From: Alcaligenaceae bacterium
Lineage (GTDB): Bacteria > Pseudomonadota > Gammaproteobacteria > Burkholderiales > Burkholderiaceae_B
Length of the DNA: 64,000 nucleotides
Assembly (NCBI GenBank): GCA_013416445.1
Contig: JACCER010000002.1
Span: forward strand, 293,168-357,167
Direction of reading: 5' to 3'
Shown here: positions 1 to 11,552 of the stretch, in pieces
How positions within the stretch are numbered: position 1 is the first letter of the stretch
Layout: every line of letters starts with the position of its first letter
Notes under the pieces: model-generated
The model's input: only the letters and a program-made list of their open reading frames with translations
The model's database searches: none
Told to the model about the DNA's origin: nothing
Translations under genes and position numbers: made by a program

Positions 1-987
1 CAGCCCCAGCAGCGACGGATGCGCCCTGAGCGACTCGCGTGCAAACACCCAGGCCAATTGATGGCCTTGCTGGGCGCGCAACTCGCGAAACACCACATTG
101 AAGGTATCGAGCGAGGGATAACGCATGTAGTGATTGCGTAATAACTGCAACCCTTCAACCTGCTGACCGACGCTGCGATAGCTTTCGAGAATATCGGCTG
201 CCACCAGGCTGGCATACTCAGGGGCCATGGTAAGAACCGATACCAGATAGCCACGCTCGCTCTCGGGCTTGTTAAGCAGCCTGGCAAGGCGTGCACGCAA
301 TATGGCTATGCGAGCTTCCGAGGCTTGCCCGCGTGCTTGGGCACGTAGCGCAGCAGCCGCGTTATCAGCCGCATCCAGTGCTTCTTCAGCGGCGTGGATG
401 TCAGGCGGCTTGATCGCCATGGCGGCCACGGCGCGCTCGCACTGATAATGCACCAACTGCGGCACAGGCTCGTCGATCAGGGCGCGCAACCGCTTGACCG
501 CCTCGATGGCACGCGGCCAATCGTGCTCGGATTCGTAGATGCGTATCAACGCCCTGACAGCAGGCACCGCAAAGCGCGTATCGAGCACCTGCTCGAATGC
601 CTGCTCGGCCCGGTCGAGCATGCCGGCTTTCAGGTAGTCTTGGGCAAGTTCGTGTTGAGCGTTTTCGCGATCAGCCTGGGTCAAGTCGGCACGCGACAGC
701 AGACTTTGATGTACCCGTATGGCGCGCTCCATTTCACCACGACGGCGAAACAGACTGCCCAGGGCAAAATGCAGTTCTGTGGTTTCAGGGTCAAGCTTGA
801 CCACTTCAACGAAGGCATCGATAGCGCGGTCAGGCTCTTCGTTGAGCAGAAAATTTAGCCCTTTGAAATAGGAATTTGGCAAAGTCCGGGTTTCGGAAAG
901 CATTTGCCGGATATCGACGCGAGCAGCTATCCAGCCCAGCGCAAACAGCAACGGCAAAAAAATCAACCACCAGGGTTCGAAGTCCAC
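1..987 (-). CDS. lapB: LapB-type TPR protein, 3' part cut by window edge
   Basis: LapB (formerly YciM) is an inner-membrane-anchored tetratricopeptide protein that controls lipopolysaccharide synthesis by directing LpxC to FtsH degradation. The visible 329 residues begin at a GTG (codon at 985-987) and read MDFEPWWLIFLP, a hydrophobic anchor of about 20 residues. TPR-type helices follow, the first containing YFKGLNFLLNEEPDRA, which matches the LapB pattern. The family is usually about 390 residues and ends in a rubredoxin-like zinc site; that part lies outside the window. It follows lapA by about 20 bases on the same strand, the usual lapA-lapB order, so the two are probably cotranscribed. 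Confidence 0.9.
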   Translation of the reverse strand, partial: MDFEPWWLIFLPLLFALGWIAARVDIRQMLSETRTLPNSYFKGLNFLLNEEPDRAIDAFVEVVKLDPETTELHFALGSLFRRRGEMERAIRVHQSLLSRADLTQADRENAQHELAQDYLKAGMLDRAEQAFEQVLDTRFAVPAVRALIRIYESEHDWPRAIEAVKRLRALIDEPVPQLVHYQCERAVAAMAIKPPDIHAAEEALDAADNAAAALRAQARGQASEARIAILRARLARLLNKPESERGYLVSVLTMAPEYASLVAADILESYRSVGQQVEGLQLLRNHYMRYPSLDTFNVVFRELRAQQGHQLAWVFARESLRAHPSLLGL

Positions 988-1008
988 TGTTTATAGCCTT
1001 GAGGTAAT

Positions 1009-1332
1009 TTATAACGGTGCTAGGGGAGCGATGGTTTCAGGCGCTACGGCCTCGCTCGGAACAGTGGGATGCCTGAGCCGGTCTTCGAGCCGGGCAACAT
1101 CGCGCTTGAGGCGGTTGGCCTCACGCCGGCGACGCATGACGGAAGGCATAGCCAGCAGCAAGCCAAAAACCACGCCCAGCACAAACACAGCCAGCATGAC
1201 CACGATAAGCGGGACGCCGGTAACCACATGATCGGCAAAAAAGTTGACATCGACCGGACCAGTGTTTTTCAAGGCGAACATCAAGACAACAATAAATACG
1301 GCCAGCCGCAATATCCAAACCAGATAACGCAT
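1009..1332 (-). CDS. lapA: LapA-type inner-membrane protein (DUF1049)
   Basis: A 107-residue protein with two membrane segments (about residues 4-21 and 38-61) and a basic, coiled-coil-like C-terminal tail (RRRREANRLKRDVARLEDRL). This is the LapA/DUF1049 layout. LapA works with LapB in assembling and balancing lipopolysaccharide. I chose the ATG at 1332 because a GGAG lies about 9 bases upstream and the protein then starts MRYLVWILRL as in the family; a longer open frame to 1422 adds a non-typical leader that runs through a terminator. It sits between ihfB and lapB on the same strand. Confidence 0.85.
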   Translation of the reverse strand: MRYLVWILRLAVFIVVLMFALKNTGPVDVNFFADHVVTGVPLIVVMLAVFVLGVVFGLLLAMPSVMRRRREANRLKRDVARLEDRLRHPTVPSEAVAPETIAPLAPL

Positions 1333-1403
1333 AGCGAGTACTCCAATAAACCAGGGTTTCGACAATTGTAAGGGGAATTGCAAGGAATGCCCGGCACAGA
1401 GCA

Positions 1404-1435
1404 AAGAAAAACAGGCCCTCACATTGGAGGGCCTG
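1404..1435 (-). terminator. Rho-independent terminator after ihfB
   Basis: A 9-bp perfect stem (1412-1420 with 1427-1435), six-base loop, and on the minus strand a T-rich run (complement of 1404-1411). It lies between ihfB and lapA, so it should end most transcripts of the gyrA-rpsA-ihfB cluster. lapA-lapB would then need readthrough or their own promoter. Confidence 0.75.
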
Positions 1436-1538
1436 CGAGCATCAATAGTGCCAGCCAGTATTCATGACGTCGGGCTTATGCGGCATGAAGGCCGGATCTG
1501 CACGACTGGTGCGTACCCCGGCCTGAATACCTATCAAA

Positions 1539-1898
1539 CTACCCGTGCATGATATGCGTGTCGAATCGACCCAGCGCAAACGCTGTCGCGCTGGTACTTG
1601 CCTTGACTTCGTCGTCGTAGCCATTGTCGACACGTTCGCGCAATTCTTTGCCGGCCTTGAAATGCGGCACCTGTTTGGCAGGCACCATCACTTTTTCGCC
1701 TGACTTCGGATTGCGGCCTACGCGCGGCAAGCGCTCGGATAAGGAAAAGCTTCCGAACCCACGGATTTCGATGCGTTGACCGTTGGCCAGGGCCTGGGTC
1801 ATGGCGTCGAGTACCGTTTTAACGGCGTAATCCGTGTCGCGCAGTGACAGCGTAGGGTAGCGACTGGCAAGAATCGCTATCAGTTCTGACTTGGTCAC
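1539..1898 (-). CDS. ihfB: Integration host factor beta subunit
   Basis: IHF-beta pairs with IHF-alpha to bend DNA sharply in recombination, replication and transcription. The 119-residue protein has the HU/IHF fold sequence throughout: [10 protein letters not shown] at the start, RGFGSFSLS at about 46-54 and the DNA-inserting arm [12 protein letters not shown] at about 59-70. It begins with a GTG (1896-1898), five bases after the rpsA stop; rpsA-ihfB adjacency is classic in beta- and gammaproteobacteria. Compared with E. coli IHF-beta (94 residues) it has a C-terminal extension of about 25 residues of low similarity, ending FDTHIMHG. Confidence 0.95.
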   Translation of the reverse strand: MTKSELIAILASRYPTLSLRDTDYAVKTVLDAMTQALANGQRIEIRGFGSFSLSERLPRVGRNPKSGEKVMVPAKQVPHFKAGKELRERVDNGYDDEVKASTSATAFALGRFDTHIMHG

Positions 1899-1903
1899 AC
1901 TAA

Positions 1904-3619
1904 TTAACCGTCGTCGCGCTGCTGATCAAGCTTGGCTTTAAGCAATGCGCCCAGGTTAGTGGTACCCGACGAAGCACTGGCGTCGGACATGCGCTGTATG
2001 GTATCGGCGGTTTCGGCGCTGTCGCGTGCCTTGATCGACAACTGGATCGAACGTGTTTTGCGGTCGATGTTGATGATCATGGCTTCAACGTTTTCACCAG
2101 CGGTCAGTGCGGTGGTTGCGTCTTCGACGCGGCCTGTGGAGATTTCAGAAGCGCGCAGATAGCCTTCGACGTCGAGCGACAGTGTAATCACTGCGCCCTT
2201 GGCTTCAACCGACTTGATGACGCCAGGAACCACTGCACCCTTGTCGTAGGTAGCCACGAAGTTGTTGAAGGGGTCGCCTTCGAGCTGCTTGATACCCAGC
2301 GAGATGCGTTCCTTGTCGGTGTCGATGCCCAGAACCACAGCGTCGATTTCGTCGCCCTTCTTGAAGTTGCGTACGGCTTCTTCACCAGTTTCAGTCCAGG
2401 ACAAGTCGGACAGGTGAACCAGGCCGTCGATACCGCCAGGCAAACCAACAAACACGCCGAAGTCGGTAATGGACTTGATGGCGCCGCGGACTTTATCACC
2501 GCGCTTGAAGTTGATGGAGAATTCTTCCCAAGGGTTGGCGCGACACTGCTTCATGCCCAGCGAAATGCGACGACGGTCTTCGTCGATTTCGAGGACCATG
2601 ACTTCGACTTCTTCGCCCAGGGTAACAACCTTGCGAGGGTCAACGTTCTTGTTGGTCCAGTCCATTTCGGAGACGTGTACCAAGCCTTCGATGCCGGCTT
2701 CGACTTCAACGAAAGCGCCGTAATCGGTCAGGTTGGTTACCTTGCCGAACAAACGGGTGCCCTGCGGGTAGCGGCGAGCAAGGCCGACCCATGGGTCTTC
2801 GCCCAACTGCTTGACGCCCAGCGAAACACGGCTTTTTTCCTGGTCGAACTTAAGCACTTTGGCTTCGACTTCCTGACCTACTTGCAGGACCTCGGAGGGA
2901 TGACGCACACGACGCCATGCCATGTCAGTGATGTGCAGCAGGCCATCGATACCACCCAGGTCGACGAACGCGCCGTAGTCGGTGATGTTCTTGACCACGC
3001 CCTTGACCACAGCACCTTCGTGCAGGGTTTCAAGCAGCTTCTCGCGCTCTTCGCCCATGCTGGCTTCGAGGATCGCGCGACGCGACAGCACAACGTTGTT
3101 GCGCTTGCGGTCTAGCTTGATGACTTTGAAGTCCAGGGTTTTGCCCTCGTAGGGCGTGGTGTCCTTGACGGGACGCAGGTCGACCAGCGAACCGGGAAGA
3201 AAGGCACGGATGCCGTTGGTCATGACCGTGAGGCCGCCCTTTACCTTGCCGGTAATAGTGCCAGTAACCATTTCGCCAGACTCAAGAGCCTGCTCCAGCT
3301 GCAGCCAGGCCGACAGGCGCTTGGCGCGATCACGCGACAGGATGGTGTCGCCGTAACCGTTTTCGAGCGAATCAATGGCAACCGAAACGAAGTCGCCGGG
3401 CTCGACTTCGAGCTCGCCCTGATCGTTCAGGAATTCTTCTAGTGGAATCAGCGCCTCGGATTTGAGGCCGGCATTGACTACGACGAAGTTGTGGTCAATG
3501 CGCACGACTTCGGCGGAAATGACCTCACCGGACTTCATGTCCTGGTTTTTGATACTTTCGGCAAACAGGTCGGCAAAGCTTTCGCCGCCGGTGGCGGCAA
3601 GGGTGGAGATGGTGGACAT
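1904..3619 (-). CDS. rpsA: 30S ribosomal protein S1
   Basis: S1 binds mRNA on the small ribosomal subunit and helps it unfold and initiate. The 571-residue protein carries six S1 (OB-fold) repeats in order; the later ones show the repeated pattern [20 protein letters not shown]. The ATG at 3619 gives [19 protein letters not shown], close to the known beta-proteobacterial start; the upstream in-frame ATG at 3670 would add 17 atypical residues. It sits between cmk (102-base gap) and ihfB (5-base gap), all leftward. Confidence 0.97.
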   Translation of the reverse strand: MSTISTLAATGGESFADLFAESIKNQDMKSGEVISAEVVRIDHNFVVVNAGLKSEALIPLEEFLNDQGELEVEPGDFVSVAIDSLENGYGDTILSRDRAKRLSAWLQLEQALESGEMVTGTITGKVKGGLTVMTNGIRAFLPGSLVDLRPVKDTTPYEGKTLDFKVIKLDRKRNNVVLSRRAILEASMGEEREKLLETLHEGAVVKGVVKNITDYGAFVDLGGIDGLLHITDMAWRRVRHPSEVLQVGQEVEAKVLKFDQEKSRVSLGVKQLGEDPWVGLARRYPQGTRLFGKVTNLTDYGAFVEVEAGIEGLVHVSEMDWTNKNVDPRKVVTLGEEVEVMVLEIDEDRRRISLGMKQCRANPWEEFSINFKRGDKVRGAIKSITDFGVFVGLPGGIDGLVHLSDLSWTETGEEAVRNFKKGDEIDAVVLGIDTDKERISLGIKQLEGDPFNNFVATYDKGAVVPGVIKSVEAKGAVITLSLDVEGYLRASEISTGRVEDATTALTAGENVEAMIINIDRKTRSIQLSIKARDSAETADTIQRMSDASASSGTTNLGALLKAKLDQQRDDG

Positions 3620-3721
3620 TAAATGAAATCCATAAGCCAGGATGGCCGTTAAAAACACACCAGGGAACAATACCCCAGTGGAGTAAAAAATAATTTCAGG
3701 CTACAAATATGGCGATATTGC

Positions 3722-4405
3722 CTATACAGCCCGAAACCCCACGCCCGACCAAAAATCGAGCACTACCTTGACCGTTTCATCGATACTTAAATTTGATGAA
3801 TCGACCGTTTTTGCATCTGCTGCCGCAACCAGCGGCGCATTTGCACGTGTACGATCGCGCAAATCGCGCGACCGCATATCTTCTAACAGGTCGTCTAGGT
3901 TAGCAGAAAACCCCTTTTCCTTCAACTGCTTACAACGTCTTTTCGCCCTTGCCTGAACATCAGCGACTAAAAATATCTTTAAAGGAGCTTCTGGAAAGAC
4001 GACGGTGCCCATATCGCGACCATCGGCGACCAGTCCAGGCGCCTGCTGAAAAGCCCGCTGACGCTCGAGCAAGGCCAGGCGCAATGGCACGTAAGCAGCA
4101 ATTTTTGAGGCCAGATTACCCACACTTTCGTGGCGTATCTGGTCAGCCACATCGACACCGGACAGCAGCACGCGTTCGCCCTGGAACTTGACGTCCAGGC
4201 CGTAGGCTGCCTGCGCCACCGCATTTTCGTCATTGGGATCAATGCCTTGCTGCTGCACCGCCAAAGCCGTAAGGCGGTACAACGCGCCGCTGTCGAGCAC
4301 TTCCCAGCCCAACGCCTGAGCCACACGGTGAGCGACAGTGCCCTTGCCTGAAGCCGTGGGGCCGTCTATGGCAATTACCGGAACCTGAAGCGACGCCACC
4401 GTCAT
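3722..4405 (-). CDS. cmk: Cytidylate kinase
   Basis: Phosphorylates CMP and dCMP with ATP for nucleotide recycling. The 227-residue protein has the P-loop GPTASGKGT near residue 14, the CMP-binding [11 protein letters not shown] segment and a basic lid [10 protein letters not shown]. The start at 4405 overlaps the aroA stop by four bases (ATGA), implying translational coupling. The cmk-rpsA neighbourhood is conserved in proteobacteria. Confidence 0.95.
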   Translation of the reverse strand: MTVASLQVPVIAIDGPTASGKGTVAHRVAQALGWEVLDSGALYRLTALAVQQQGIDPNDENAVAQAAYGLDVKFQGERVLLSGVDVADQIRHESVGNLASKIAAYVPLRLALLERQRAFQQAPGLVADGRDMGTVVFPEAPLKIFLVADVQARAKRRCKQLKEKGFSANLDDLLEDMRSRDLRDRTRANAPLVAAADAKTVDSSNLSIDETVKVVLDFWSGVGFRAV

Positions 4406-5727
4406 GCTCGCACCAATTGGCTGAACACCGAGAAGTACTCGGGAAACGTCTTGCTGACGCAATCCGGATCAAGAATGGTGATCGGGACAGGCCCAAACGC
4501 CGCCAGGGAAAAACACATGGCGATGCGATGATCATCGTAGGTGACTATGCTGGCCGGCTTCCATTGCGACGGCTCCATCGGATACACCCTTATCCAGTCC
4601 GGCCCGGATTCCACTCGGGCGCCCAACTTTTCCAATTCAGTATGCATGGCATGGATGCGATCGGTTTCCTTGACCCGCCAGCTTGCAATATTGCGCAATG
4701 TGCACGGGCCATCGGCGTACAAGGCCAGCGTGGCGGCTGTCATGGCTGCATCGGGAATCAGGTTGAAGTCTTGGTCGAATGCCTTGAGCTTTTCGCCGCG
4801 CGCCACATGTACCCCGCGCACCTCGATGGAGTCCGCATGGCGAACCACGCCTGCCCCCATGGATTCAATCACGTCGGCAAAAGCCATATCGCCCTGTATG
4901 CTCTGCGAACCCGCACCATGGATATGCAAAGGGCCGCCACCTATGGCGCCCAGGGCCATGAAATAAGAAGCGGTAGAGGCGTCGCCTTCAATGTGAACCT
5001 TGCCTGGCGACTTGTAGCGCGCCCCGGCCGGCACAGTAAAGCGTTGCCAGCCCTGGCGCTGTACCTGAACGCCAAACTGCGCCATCAGGTTCAGGGTGAT
5101 CAGGATATAAGGCTGGGAGATCAGTTCGCCTTCCACTTCGATGATCAGGTCATGCGTGGCTGTACCGGTATGAATGGGAGCGGCCAGCAATAGCGCGGTA
5201 AGAAACTGGCTGGACACCGACCCTTTCACCCTGACGGGCTCATTCCCCTGGATGGCGCCTGGCCCGATCAGCAGCGGCGGATAGCCGGGATTGCCCTGAT
5301 ATTGAATATTTGCGCCCAGCGCAACCAGTGCCGTGACCAGATCGCCGATGGGCCTTTCGTGCATGCGCGGCACGCCCGACAGGCGATAGTCGCCGCCCAT
5401 CAGGGCCAGCGCCGCCGTCAAGGGCCGAAATGCCGTACCGGCATTGCCCAGAAACAGATCAGCCTGGCGCACGGCGAACGGCAAGCCGCCATGAACCCGG
5501 ACCTGCGCGGTGCCGGTATCGTCGACTTGCACACCCAATTGGCGCAATGCCGCCAGCATGACGCGCGTGTCGTCGGAATCGAGCAAACCATCAAGTTGTG
5601 TAACGCCATCGGCCAAGGCGGCCAGCAGCAGTACCCGATTGGAAATACTTTTTGAGCCAGGTAAATTAATTTCGCCAGACGCCGTGCCTACCGGCTGCAA
5701 GCACACGCTAGGACTTGTTGTTGTCAT
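4402..5727 (-). CDS. aroA: 3-phosphoshikimate 1-carboxyvinyltransferase (EPSP synthase)
   Basis: Sixth step of the shikimate pathway: joins phosphoenolpyruvate to shikimate-3-phosphate. The 441-residue protein shows the substrate-binding [10 protein letters not shown] (about 22-31), the [15 protein letters not shown] stretch and the C-terminal KETDRI and DDHRIAM motifs. Residues after LGNAGTA follow the usual class I pattern (no obvious glyphosate-tolerance changes seen by eye). Start and stop overlap tyrA and cmk by four bases each, so it is translated within one operon. Confidence 0.96.
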   Translation of the reverse strand: MTTTSPSVCLQPVGTASGEINLPGSKSISNRVLLLAALADGVTQLDGLLDSDDTRVMLAALRQLGVQVDDTGTAQVRVHGGLPFAVRQADLFLGNAGTAFRPLTAALALMGGDYRLSGVPRMHERPIGDLVTALVALGANIQYQGNPGYPPLLIGPGAIQGNEPVRVKGSVSSQFLTALLLAAPIHTGTATHDLIIEVEGELISQPYILITLNLMAQFGVQVQRQGWQRFTVPAGARYKSPGKVHIEGDASTASYFMALGAIGGGPLHIHGAGSQSIQGDMAFADVIESMGAGVVRHADSIEVRGVHVARGEKLKAFDQDFNLIPDAAMTAATLALYADGPCTLRNIASWRVKETDRIHAMHTELEKLGARVESGPDWIRVYPMEPSQWKPASIVTYDDHRIAMCFSLAAFGPVPITILDPDCVSKTFPEYFSVFSQLVRA

Positions 5728-6617
5728 GTCAAACCGCTCCTGCTACCCCAAAAGCGGCGAGCCAGCGCCGCATGTTCCAGAAAATCCTGCAATTCAGTGC
5801 CGTCGGCGTTTTGCAAAGCCTGTTCAGCCCGCGATAAAGCGGCCTTGACCTCTTGCAGTTCAGATAAGACCGCTGACCGATTGGCCAGAAAAATATCACG
5901 CCAAACCTCGGGCGAGCCGGCGGCAATACGCGTAAAGTCGCGAAACCCACTGCCGGCCAGCGCCATGCGCAAATCAGAATCATGCGCGGATGCCACCTGC
6001 CACATGAAAACCGAAGACAGTAGATGCGGCACATGGCTGACTGAAGCCAGCGTGGTGTCGTGCACCTGCGCTCCCATTACCATGACGCGCGCACCGCAAC
6101 ATTCCCACACCCGCGTTAGAAAAGCCCTGGCTGCGCTGGGATTCTCGTCGAGTGGAGTAAGGACGACTGTACGCCCTTTGTACAGCCCCGCCTCGGCCGC
6201 CTGAGGGCCGGTTTTCTCGGCCCCGGCTATGGGGTGACCAGGAATGAACTGGCCGATACGGTCACCCAGGGCAGCCTTTGCCGCCTCGACCACATTGACC
6301 TTGGTGCTACCCGCGTCGGTGATAATCGTATCGGGTCGTAGAAATGGCCTGAGCTGGGCAAGTATGCTTGCCGTCGCCCCAACTGGCATCGCCAAAAGTA
6401 TCAGGTCGGCCTGTTGCCCCGCTTGCTCGAGCGTGACGATGTCATCGATCAGCCCAAGTTCCAGCGCCTGTTCCAACGTAGCAGCCTGCCGCCCGACTCC
6501 AAGCACCCGCCCTACCGCGCCACGCTCTTTCAGCGCCGCGGCAAATGAGCCCCCTATCAAGCCTACGCCCACCACCGCCAATACCGGCACCAAAGGCGCC
6601 GCAACCACAGTATTCAT
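5724..6617 (-). CDS. tyrA: Prephenate dehydrogenase
   Basis: NAD(P)-dependent oxidative decarboxylation of prephenate (or arogenate) toward tyrosine. The 297-residue protein starts with a Rossmann motif GVGLIGGSF at about 17-25, then shows ITDAGSTK and [11 protein letters not shown], typical of the TyrA core. It has no fused chorismate mutase. It begins 12 bases after the pheA stop; in many Burkholderiales a hisC2 aminotransferase lies between pheA and tyrA, and that gene is absent here. Cofactor and substrate preference cannot be read from sequence alone. Confidence 0.93.
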   Translation of the reverse strand: MNTVVAAPLVPVLAVVGVGLIGGSFAAALKERGAVGRVLGVGRQAATLEQALELGLIDDIVTLEQAGQQADLILLAMPVGATASILAQLRPFLRPDTIITDAGSTKVNVVEAAKAALGDRIGQFIPGHPIAGAEKTGPQAAEAGLYKGRTVVLTPLDENPSAARAFLTRVWECCGARVMVMGAQVHDTTLASVSHVPHLLSSVFMWQVASAHDSDLRMALAGSGFRDFTRIAAGSPEVWRDIFLANRSAVLSELQEVKAALSRAEQALQNADGTELQDFLEHAALARRFWGSRSGLT

Positions 6618-6629
6618 GCGCGATCCGTG

Positions 6630-7715
6630 CTACTGGCTGGGATAAGAACCCAACACCTTGAAGAAGGCGACCTGTTTTTTAAGGTCGGCTAAAGTCTGGG
6701 CCACTGCCGGTTCGTTAAGATGCCCCTGCAGATCGACATAAAAATAATATTCCCACTGCCCAGTACGCGCCGGCCGGGATTCCAGCCGCGTCATTGAGAC
6801 CTTGTTGGCAGCCAGCGGCGCCAGCATATCGTAGACGGCGCCTGCACGATTTGGCACAGCCAGGATAATGCTGGTTTTGTCGCGACCGCTGGGCAGGGTT
6901 TCAATAGCGCCCACAGCCAGGAACCGAGTCCGGTTTTGAGGATCGTCCTGGATGCCAGAGGCTACCACTTGCAAATCCCAGGCTTGCGCCGCCGTTGCGC
7001 CAGCAATAGCTGCAACGGTAGGGTCTTGCGACGCAATACGGGCGGCTTCGCCGTTACTGGACGCCGCGTCGCGCATGAGCTTGGGGCAATGCTGAGTCAG
7101 CCAGGCCTGGCACTGAGCCAGTGCCTGCGGGTGCGCCATAATGCGAGTCACGCCATCAAGGGTGCCTGATTGCGTCATGAGATTGTGATGAATTTTGATG
7201 GAACGCTCGCCCAATACCTTGAGCGGCGAATTCAGCAATAAATCCAGCGTACGATTTACCGCTCCTTCGGTGGAGTTTTCGACTGGCACCATGCCCACAT
7301 CGGCCTGCCCTGCCTCTACGGCGCGAAAGACCTCATCAAACGAGTCACAGCGGACCCGCGTGACCGCATGGCCGAAATGTTCCAGTGCCGCCTGTTCGGA
7401 AAACGACCCCTGCGGCCCCAGGTAGGCAACCGTCAGGACACTTTCCAGCCCGCGACAGGTGGAAATGATTTGCGTCCAGACGGCATCAATGGCCTGGGCC
7501 GTGAACGGCCCCTGGTTAAGCGACTGCAAACGGCGTATGACCATGGCTTCGCGCTCAGGCTTGAGCACTGGACCATCAAGGTCAAAATCAAGTTTGATGT
7601 CGCCCACTGCCTGTGCAGCCTTGGCGCGTTGATTCAACAAACCAAGAATCTGCTCGTCGAGGGTATCGATTTGCTGGCGTAGGGGGAGTAAGCGACTTTG
7701 CAAAGAATCAGCCAT
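6630..7715 (-). CDS. pheA: Bifunctional chorismate mutase / prephenate dehydratase
   Basis: Makes phenylpyruvate from chorismate in two steps. The 361-residue P-protein has an AroQ chorismate mutase domain (residues 1 to about 90), a prephenate dehydratase domain starting [15 protein letters not shown] at about 97 with the NRTRF motif near 260, and a C-terminal ACT domain with the LESRP motif for phenylalanine feedback. Its stop region overlaps the start of the serC stop by 8 bases. Normal full length. Confidence 0.96.
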   Translation of the reverse strand: MADSLQSRLLPLRQQIDTLDEQILGLLNQRAKAAQAVGDIKLDFDLDGPVLKPEREAMVIRRLQSLNQGPFTAQAIDAVWTQIISTCRGLESVLTVAYLGPQGSFSEQAALEHFGHAVTRVRCDSFDEVFRAVEAGQADVGMVPVENSTEGAVNRTLDLLLNSPLKVLGERSIKIHHNLMTQSGTLDGVTRIMAHPQALAQCQAWLTQHCPKLMRDAASSNGEAARIASQDPTVAAIAGATAAQAWDLQVVASGIQDDPQNRTRFLAVGAIETLPSGRDKTSIILAVPNRAGAVYDMLAPLAANKVSMTRLESRPARTGQWEYYFYVDLQGHLNEPAVAQTLADLKKQVAFFKVLGSYPSQ

Positions 7716-8835
7716 GGCGGTGTTCGAAATCCTGCATAAATGAAATCAAAGCCTGAACGCCTTCCAGAGGAACGGCGTTGTAAATGGAAGCGCGCATGCC
7801 GCCTACGCTTTTATGCCCTTTCAACTGCATGAGGCCGGCGGCTTCGGCCTGTGCCAGGAACTCGCTGTTCAAGGCTTCATCGTGCAGAAAAAACGGCACA
7901 TTCATGCGCGAACGCACGGCGGCATGCACTGGGCTACGATAAAGGCCGGAGCCATCCAGGCAGGCGTACAAGGCTTGCGACTTGGCAATATTGGCTTGTT
8001 CGATTGCCGCCACGCCGCCCTGCCGAAGCAGCCACTTGAACACGAGCCCAGCGATGTAAATGGCATAGGTTGGAGGCGTATTGAACATGGAGCTGGCGCC
8101 GGCCACATTCGCGTAATCAAACGCTGACGGGCAAACAGCAAGCGCATGGCCCAGCAGGTCGCGGCGCACGATCACGATCGTAACACCAGCTGGGCCTGCG
8201 TTTTTCTGGGCGCCGGCGTACACCATAGCAGCCTTTGAGAAGTCGATGGGGCGCGATAAAAAATGCGATGAAGCATCTACCACCAGCGGCACATCGGGTG
8301 CGCCCAGTGCGGCCATGTCGGGCCAGCTGACGAACTCAACCCCGCCTATGGTCTCGTTGCTGCATAAATGCAAATAAGACGCGTCTGGGCGCGGCTGCCA
8401 ACTGTTGGCTGCTGGAAACCAGGTCCAGGGCGCCTGTTTGACGCCATCAAGGACTTTTTCAGCGCCACTGGAAGCTGCTACGGCAATATCGCCGTAACGC
8501 TGGGCTTCTTTGTGCGATTTGTTCGACCAGATGCCTGACAAGACATAGTCAGCCTTGCCTGCGCCGCCGCGACCGATCAAGTTCAAGGGCACGATAGCGT
8601 TTTCGGCTGTAGCGCCGCCCTGCATGAACAAGACCTCGTAGTCGTCGGGCACGGCAAGCAATTCGCGCAGATCGGCTTCGGCTTCGTCGCGTATCTGGGT
8701 AAATTGCTTGCCTCGATGGCTCATTTCCATGACCGACATGCCGCAACCGCGCCAGTCAGTCATTTCAGCGGCTGCCTGTTGCAGCACTTCCAGTGGCAAG
8801 GCCGAAGGGCCTGCCGAAAAATTCCATGGCCGCAT
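7708..8835 (-). CDS. serC: Phosphoserine aminotransferase
   Basis: PLP enzyme converting phosphohydroxypyruvate and glutamate to phosphoserine, and also acting in pyridoxal phosphate synthesis. The 375-residue protein starts [14 protein letters not shown] and carries the PLP lysine in [10 protein letters not shown] (K211). Its ATG overlaps the gyrA stop by one base (TGATG) and its end overlaps pheA by 8 bases, so the genes look translationally coupled. Confidence 0.96.
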   Translation of the reverse strand: MRPWNFSAGPSALPLEVLQQAAAEMTDWRGCGMSVMEMSHRGKQFTQIRDEAEADLRELLAVPDDYEVLFMQGGATAENAIVPLNLIGRGGAGKADYVLSGIWSNKSHKEAQRYGDIAVAASSGAEKVLDGVKQAPWTWFPAANSWQPRPDASYLHLCSNETIGGVEFVSWPDMAALGAPDVPLVVDASSHFLSRPIDFSKAAMVYAGAQKNAGPAGVTIVIVRRDLLGHALAVCPSAFDYANVAGASSMFNTPPTYAIYIAGLVFKWLLRQGGVAAIEQANIAKSQALYACLDGSGLYRSPVHAAVRSRMNVPFFLHDEALNSEFLAQAEAAGLMQLKGHKSVGGMRASIYNAVPLEGVQALISFMQDFEHRHG

Positions 8836-11552
8836 CAGTTGTCGTCCTCGGGAGCGTTATGATCATCAACGTCAGCTTCATCAGGACCGGAATCAGCCTG
8901 GTCGATGTTGGGTGATGCGCTTGCCGCGTCGGGCACAGCACCATTGCTGCCGTCATCGTCGTCGCCATCAGTTTCGTCGTCGGCATCGCTTTCAACCACG
9001 CGGCGCACACCTTGCAATACGCTGTTTTCGTCAACGTTGATCAAAGTAACGCCCTGGGTGGCGCGACCCATTTCGCGGATTTCGGAAACACGGGTGCGAA
9101 CCAGCACACCACCAGTGGTTATGAGCATGATTTCGTCGGATGGTTCGACCAGCACAGCGCCAACAACCTTGCCGTTGCGGGCTGAGGTCTGGATGGCGAT
9201 CATGCCCTTGGTGCCGCGGCCGTGACGCGTGTATTCCAGTATGGACGTACGCTTGCCAAAACCGTTTTCCGTGGCGGTGAGCACGCTTTGCGTTTCGTCG
9301 CCGGCGACCAGCATGGCAATTACCGACTGCCCTTCTTCGAGCATCATGCCACGTACGCCGCGAGCAGTGCGACCCATGGGGCGTACATCGTTTTCGTCGA
9401 AGCGAACCGCTTTGCCCGCATCGGAGAACAGCATGACATCGTGCTTGCCATCAGTAAGGTCGGCGCCGATCAGGTAATCGCCTTCATCCAGGGCAACAGC
9501 AATAATGCCTGCCTTGCGCGGATTGGAGAAATCGGACAGTGTGGTTTTTTTGACGGTGCCGCGCGAGGTGGCCATGAACACATAGTGGTCTTCGCTGAAT
9601 TCTTTTACAGCCAGAACCACGGTGATTTTCTCGCCGTCGACCAGCGGGAACATATTCACAATAGGACGGCCACGCGAATTGCGCGAGCCCTGCGGTACTT
9701 CCCACACTTTGAGCCAGTACAGGCGCCCACGATCAGAGAAACACAACAGATAGTCGTGCGTATTGGCAATGAACAACTGGTCTATCCAGTCGTCTTCCTT
9801 CATGGCGGTAGCCTGCTTGCCCCGTCCGCCACGTTTTTGCGCACGGTATTCAGACAGCGGCTGGCTTTTTATATAGCCGGTTTGCGACAAGGTGACCACC
9901 ATGTCCATGGGTGTGATCAGGTCTTCGGTGTCGAGCTCAGTGGCGTTATATTCGATCTCGGAGCGGCGCTCGTCTTTGGCGTTGGTGGAGAACTCGAGTT
10001 TGATTGCCACCAATTCGTCGCTAATAATGGTGGTGATGCGCTCTGGACGAGCCAGGATATCGAGCAAATCGGCGATGGTCGCCATGATGTCTTTGTATTC
10101 GCCGACGATCTTGTCCTGCTCGAGGCCGGTCAAGCGTTGCAAGCGCATATTCAGAATTTCTTGCGCCTGGGTATCGCTTAAGCGATACATGCCATCGCCC
10201 TGCAAGCCGAACCCTGCAGGCAGGTTCTCGGGACGGTACGCGGCGCGCCCTCCGGGAGTTTCGCCCTCGTCGGCACGCGACAGCATTTCGCGTACCAGCG
10301 ACGAATCCCAGGAACGAGCCATCAGGTCTTGGCGGGCCACCGGTGGCGTTGGAGCCGCTTTGATAATCGCGATGAAGTCGTCGATATTGGCCAGGGCCAC
10401 CGCCAGGCCTTCCAGCACATGGCCACGCTCGCGAGCCTTGCGCAATTGGAACACCGTTCGGCGCGTAACGACCTCGCGACGGTGGAACAGGAAGTACTCG
10501 ACCATTTGCTTCAGGTTCAGCAAGCGTGGCTGGCCATCGACCAGAGCCACCATGTTCATGCCGAAGGTATCTTGAAGCTGGGTATGCTTGTACAGGTTAT
10601 TGAGTATGACTTCCGGGACTTCACCACGCTTGAGTTCAATGACCAGGCGCATGCCGTCTTTGTCGGACTCGTCGCGAATATCGGAAATGCCCTCGATTTT
10701 CTTTTCGTTGACGAGCTCGGCAATTCTTTCCTGCAAGGTCTTCTTGTTGACCTGGTAGGGAATGGCATCGATGACGATAGACTGGCGATTACCCCTTTCC
10801 ATGTCTTCGAAGTGCGTCTTGGCGCGCATGATGACGCGCCCACGACCAGTGCGATAGCCTTCGCGCACCCCCGACATGCCATAGATGATGCCCCCAGTAG
10901 GGAAGTCGGGCGCCGGGATCAGTTCGATCAGTTCGTCGATGGTGCAATCGGGGTTGCGCAAACAGTGCAGGCAGCCTTCTATGACCTCGGACAGGTTATG
11001 CGGAGGAATATTCGTAGCCATGCCCACGGCGATGCCCGAGCTGCCATTGACCAGCAGGTTGGGCAGACGCGAAGGCAACAACAAGGGTTCTTGTTCGCTG
11101 CCATCGTAGTTGGGGCCGAAGTCCACGGTTTCCTGGTCGATGTCGGCCAGGAGTTCGTGCGAGATCTTGGACAGGCGTATTTCGGTATAACGCATGGCAG
11201 CCGGATTATCGCCGTCGATGGAGCCAAAGTTGCCCTGACCATCGACCAACATATAGCGCAGTGAAAAGTCCTGGGCCATACGGACGATGGTGTCATATAC
11301 AGCCGAGTCGCCATGAGGGTGATACTTACCGATTACATCACCAACAATACGCGCCGACTTCTTGTAAGCTCGGTTCCAGTCGTTATTCAGTTCGTGCATG
11401 GCGAACAAAACCCGCCGGTGCACTGGTTTGAGGCCATCCCGAACGTCCGGTAAGGCACGCCCCACAATTACGCTCATGGCGTAATCAAGGTAACTGCGGC
11501 GCATTTCCTCTTCCAACGAAATTGGAAGGGTCTCCTTGGCAAAGGAATCCAT
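8835..11552 (-). CDS. gyrA: DNA gyrase subunit A
   Basis: Breakage-reunion subunit of gyrase, forms the A2B2 enzyme that introduces negative supercoils. The 905-residue protein keeps E. coli numbering at the N-terminus: Ser83 and Asp87 in GDSAVYD (quinolone-sensitive type residues) and catalytic Tyr122 in RYTEIRL. The C-terminal beta-pinwheel domain has the GyrA-box as QKRGGRGK, followed by repeats of the pinwheel blade. The end is a long acidic tail rich in Asp and Glu (last 60 residues or so). It is the first gene of the leftward cluster. Confidence 0.98.
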   Translation of the reverse strand: MDSFAKETLPISLEEEMRRSYLDYAMSVIVGRALPDVRDGLKPVHRRVLFAMHELNNDWNRAYKKSARIVGDVIGKYHPHGDSAVYDTIVRMAQDFSLRYMLVDGQGNFGSIDGDNPAAMRYTEIRLSKISHELLADIDQETVDFGPNYDGSEQEPLLLPSRLPNLLVNGSSGIAVGMATNIPPHNLSEVIEGCLHCLRNPDCTIDELIELIPAPDFPTGGIIYGMSGVREGYRTGRGRVIMRAKTHFEDMERGNRQSIVIDAIPYQVNKKTLQERIAELVNEKKIEGISDIRDESDKDGMRLVIELKRGEVPEVILNNLYKHTQLQDTFGMNMVALVDGQPRLLNLKQMVEYFLFHRREVVTRRTVFQLRKARERGHVLEGLAVALANIDDFIAIIKAAPTPPVARQDLMARSWDSSLVREMLSRADEGETPGGRAAYRPENLPAGFGLQGDGMYRLSDTQAQEILNMRLQRLTGLEQDKIVGEYKDIMATIADLLDILARPERITTIISDELVAIKLEFSTNAKDERRSEIEYNATELDTEDLITPMDMVVTLSQTGYIKSQPLSEYRAQKRGGRGKQATAMKEDDWIDQLFIANTHDYLLCFSDRGRLYWLKVWEVPQGSRNSRGRPIVNMFPLVDGEKITVVLAVKEFSEDHYVFMATSRGTVKKTTLSDFSNPRKAGIIAVALDEGDYLIGADLTDGKHDVMLFSDAGKAVRFDENDVRPMGRTARGVRGMMLEEGQSVIAMLVAGDETQSVLTATENGFGKRTSILEYTRHGRGTKGMIAIQTSARNGKVVGAVLVEPSDEIMLITTGGVLVRTRVSEIREMGRATQGVTLINVDENSVLQGVRRVVESDADDETDGDDDDGSNGAVPDAASASPNIDQADSGPDEADVDDHNAPEDDN

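Noticed and set aside
2414..3115. 233-residue + strand frame opposite rpsA
   Set aside because: Antisense of S1 repeats; periodic similarity inside it comes from the repeats on the real strand.
9222..11264. Long open frames on the + strand opposite gyrA (9222-10181 and 10329-11264)
   Set aside because: They mirror the codon structure of gyrA, lack ribosome sites and give no protein-like motifs; high G/C content keeps the opposite frame open.
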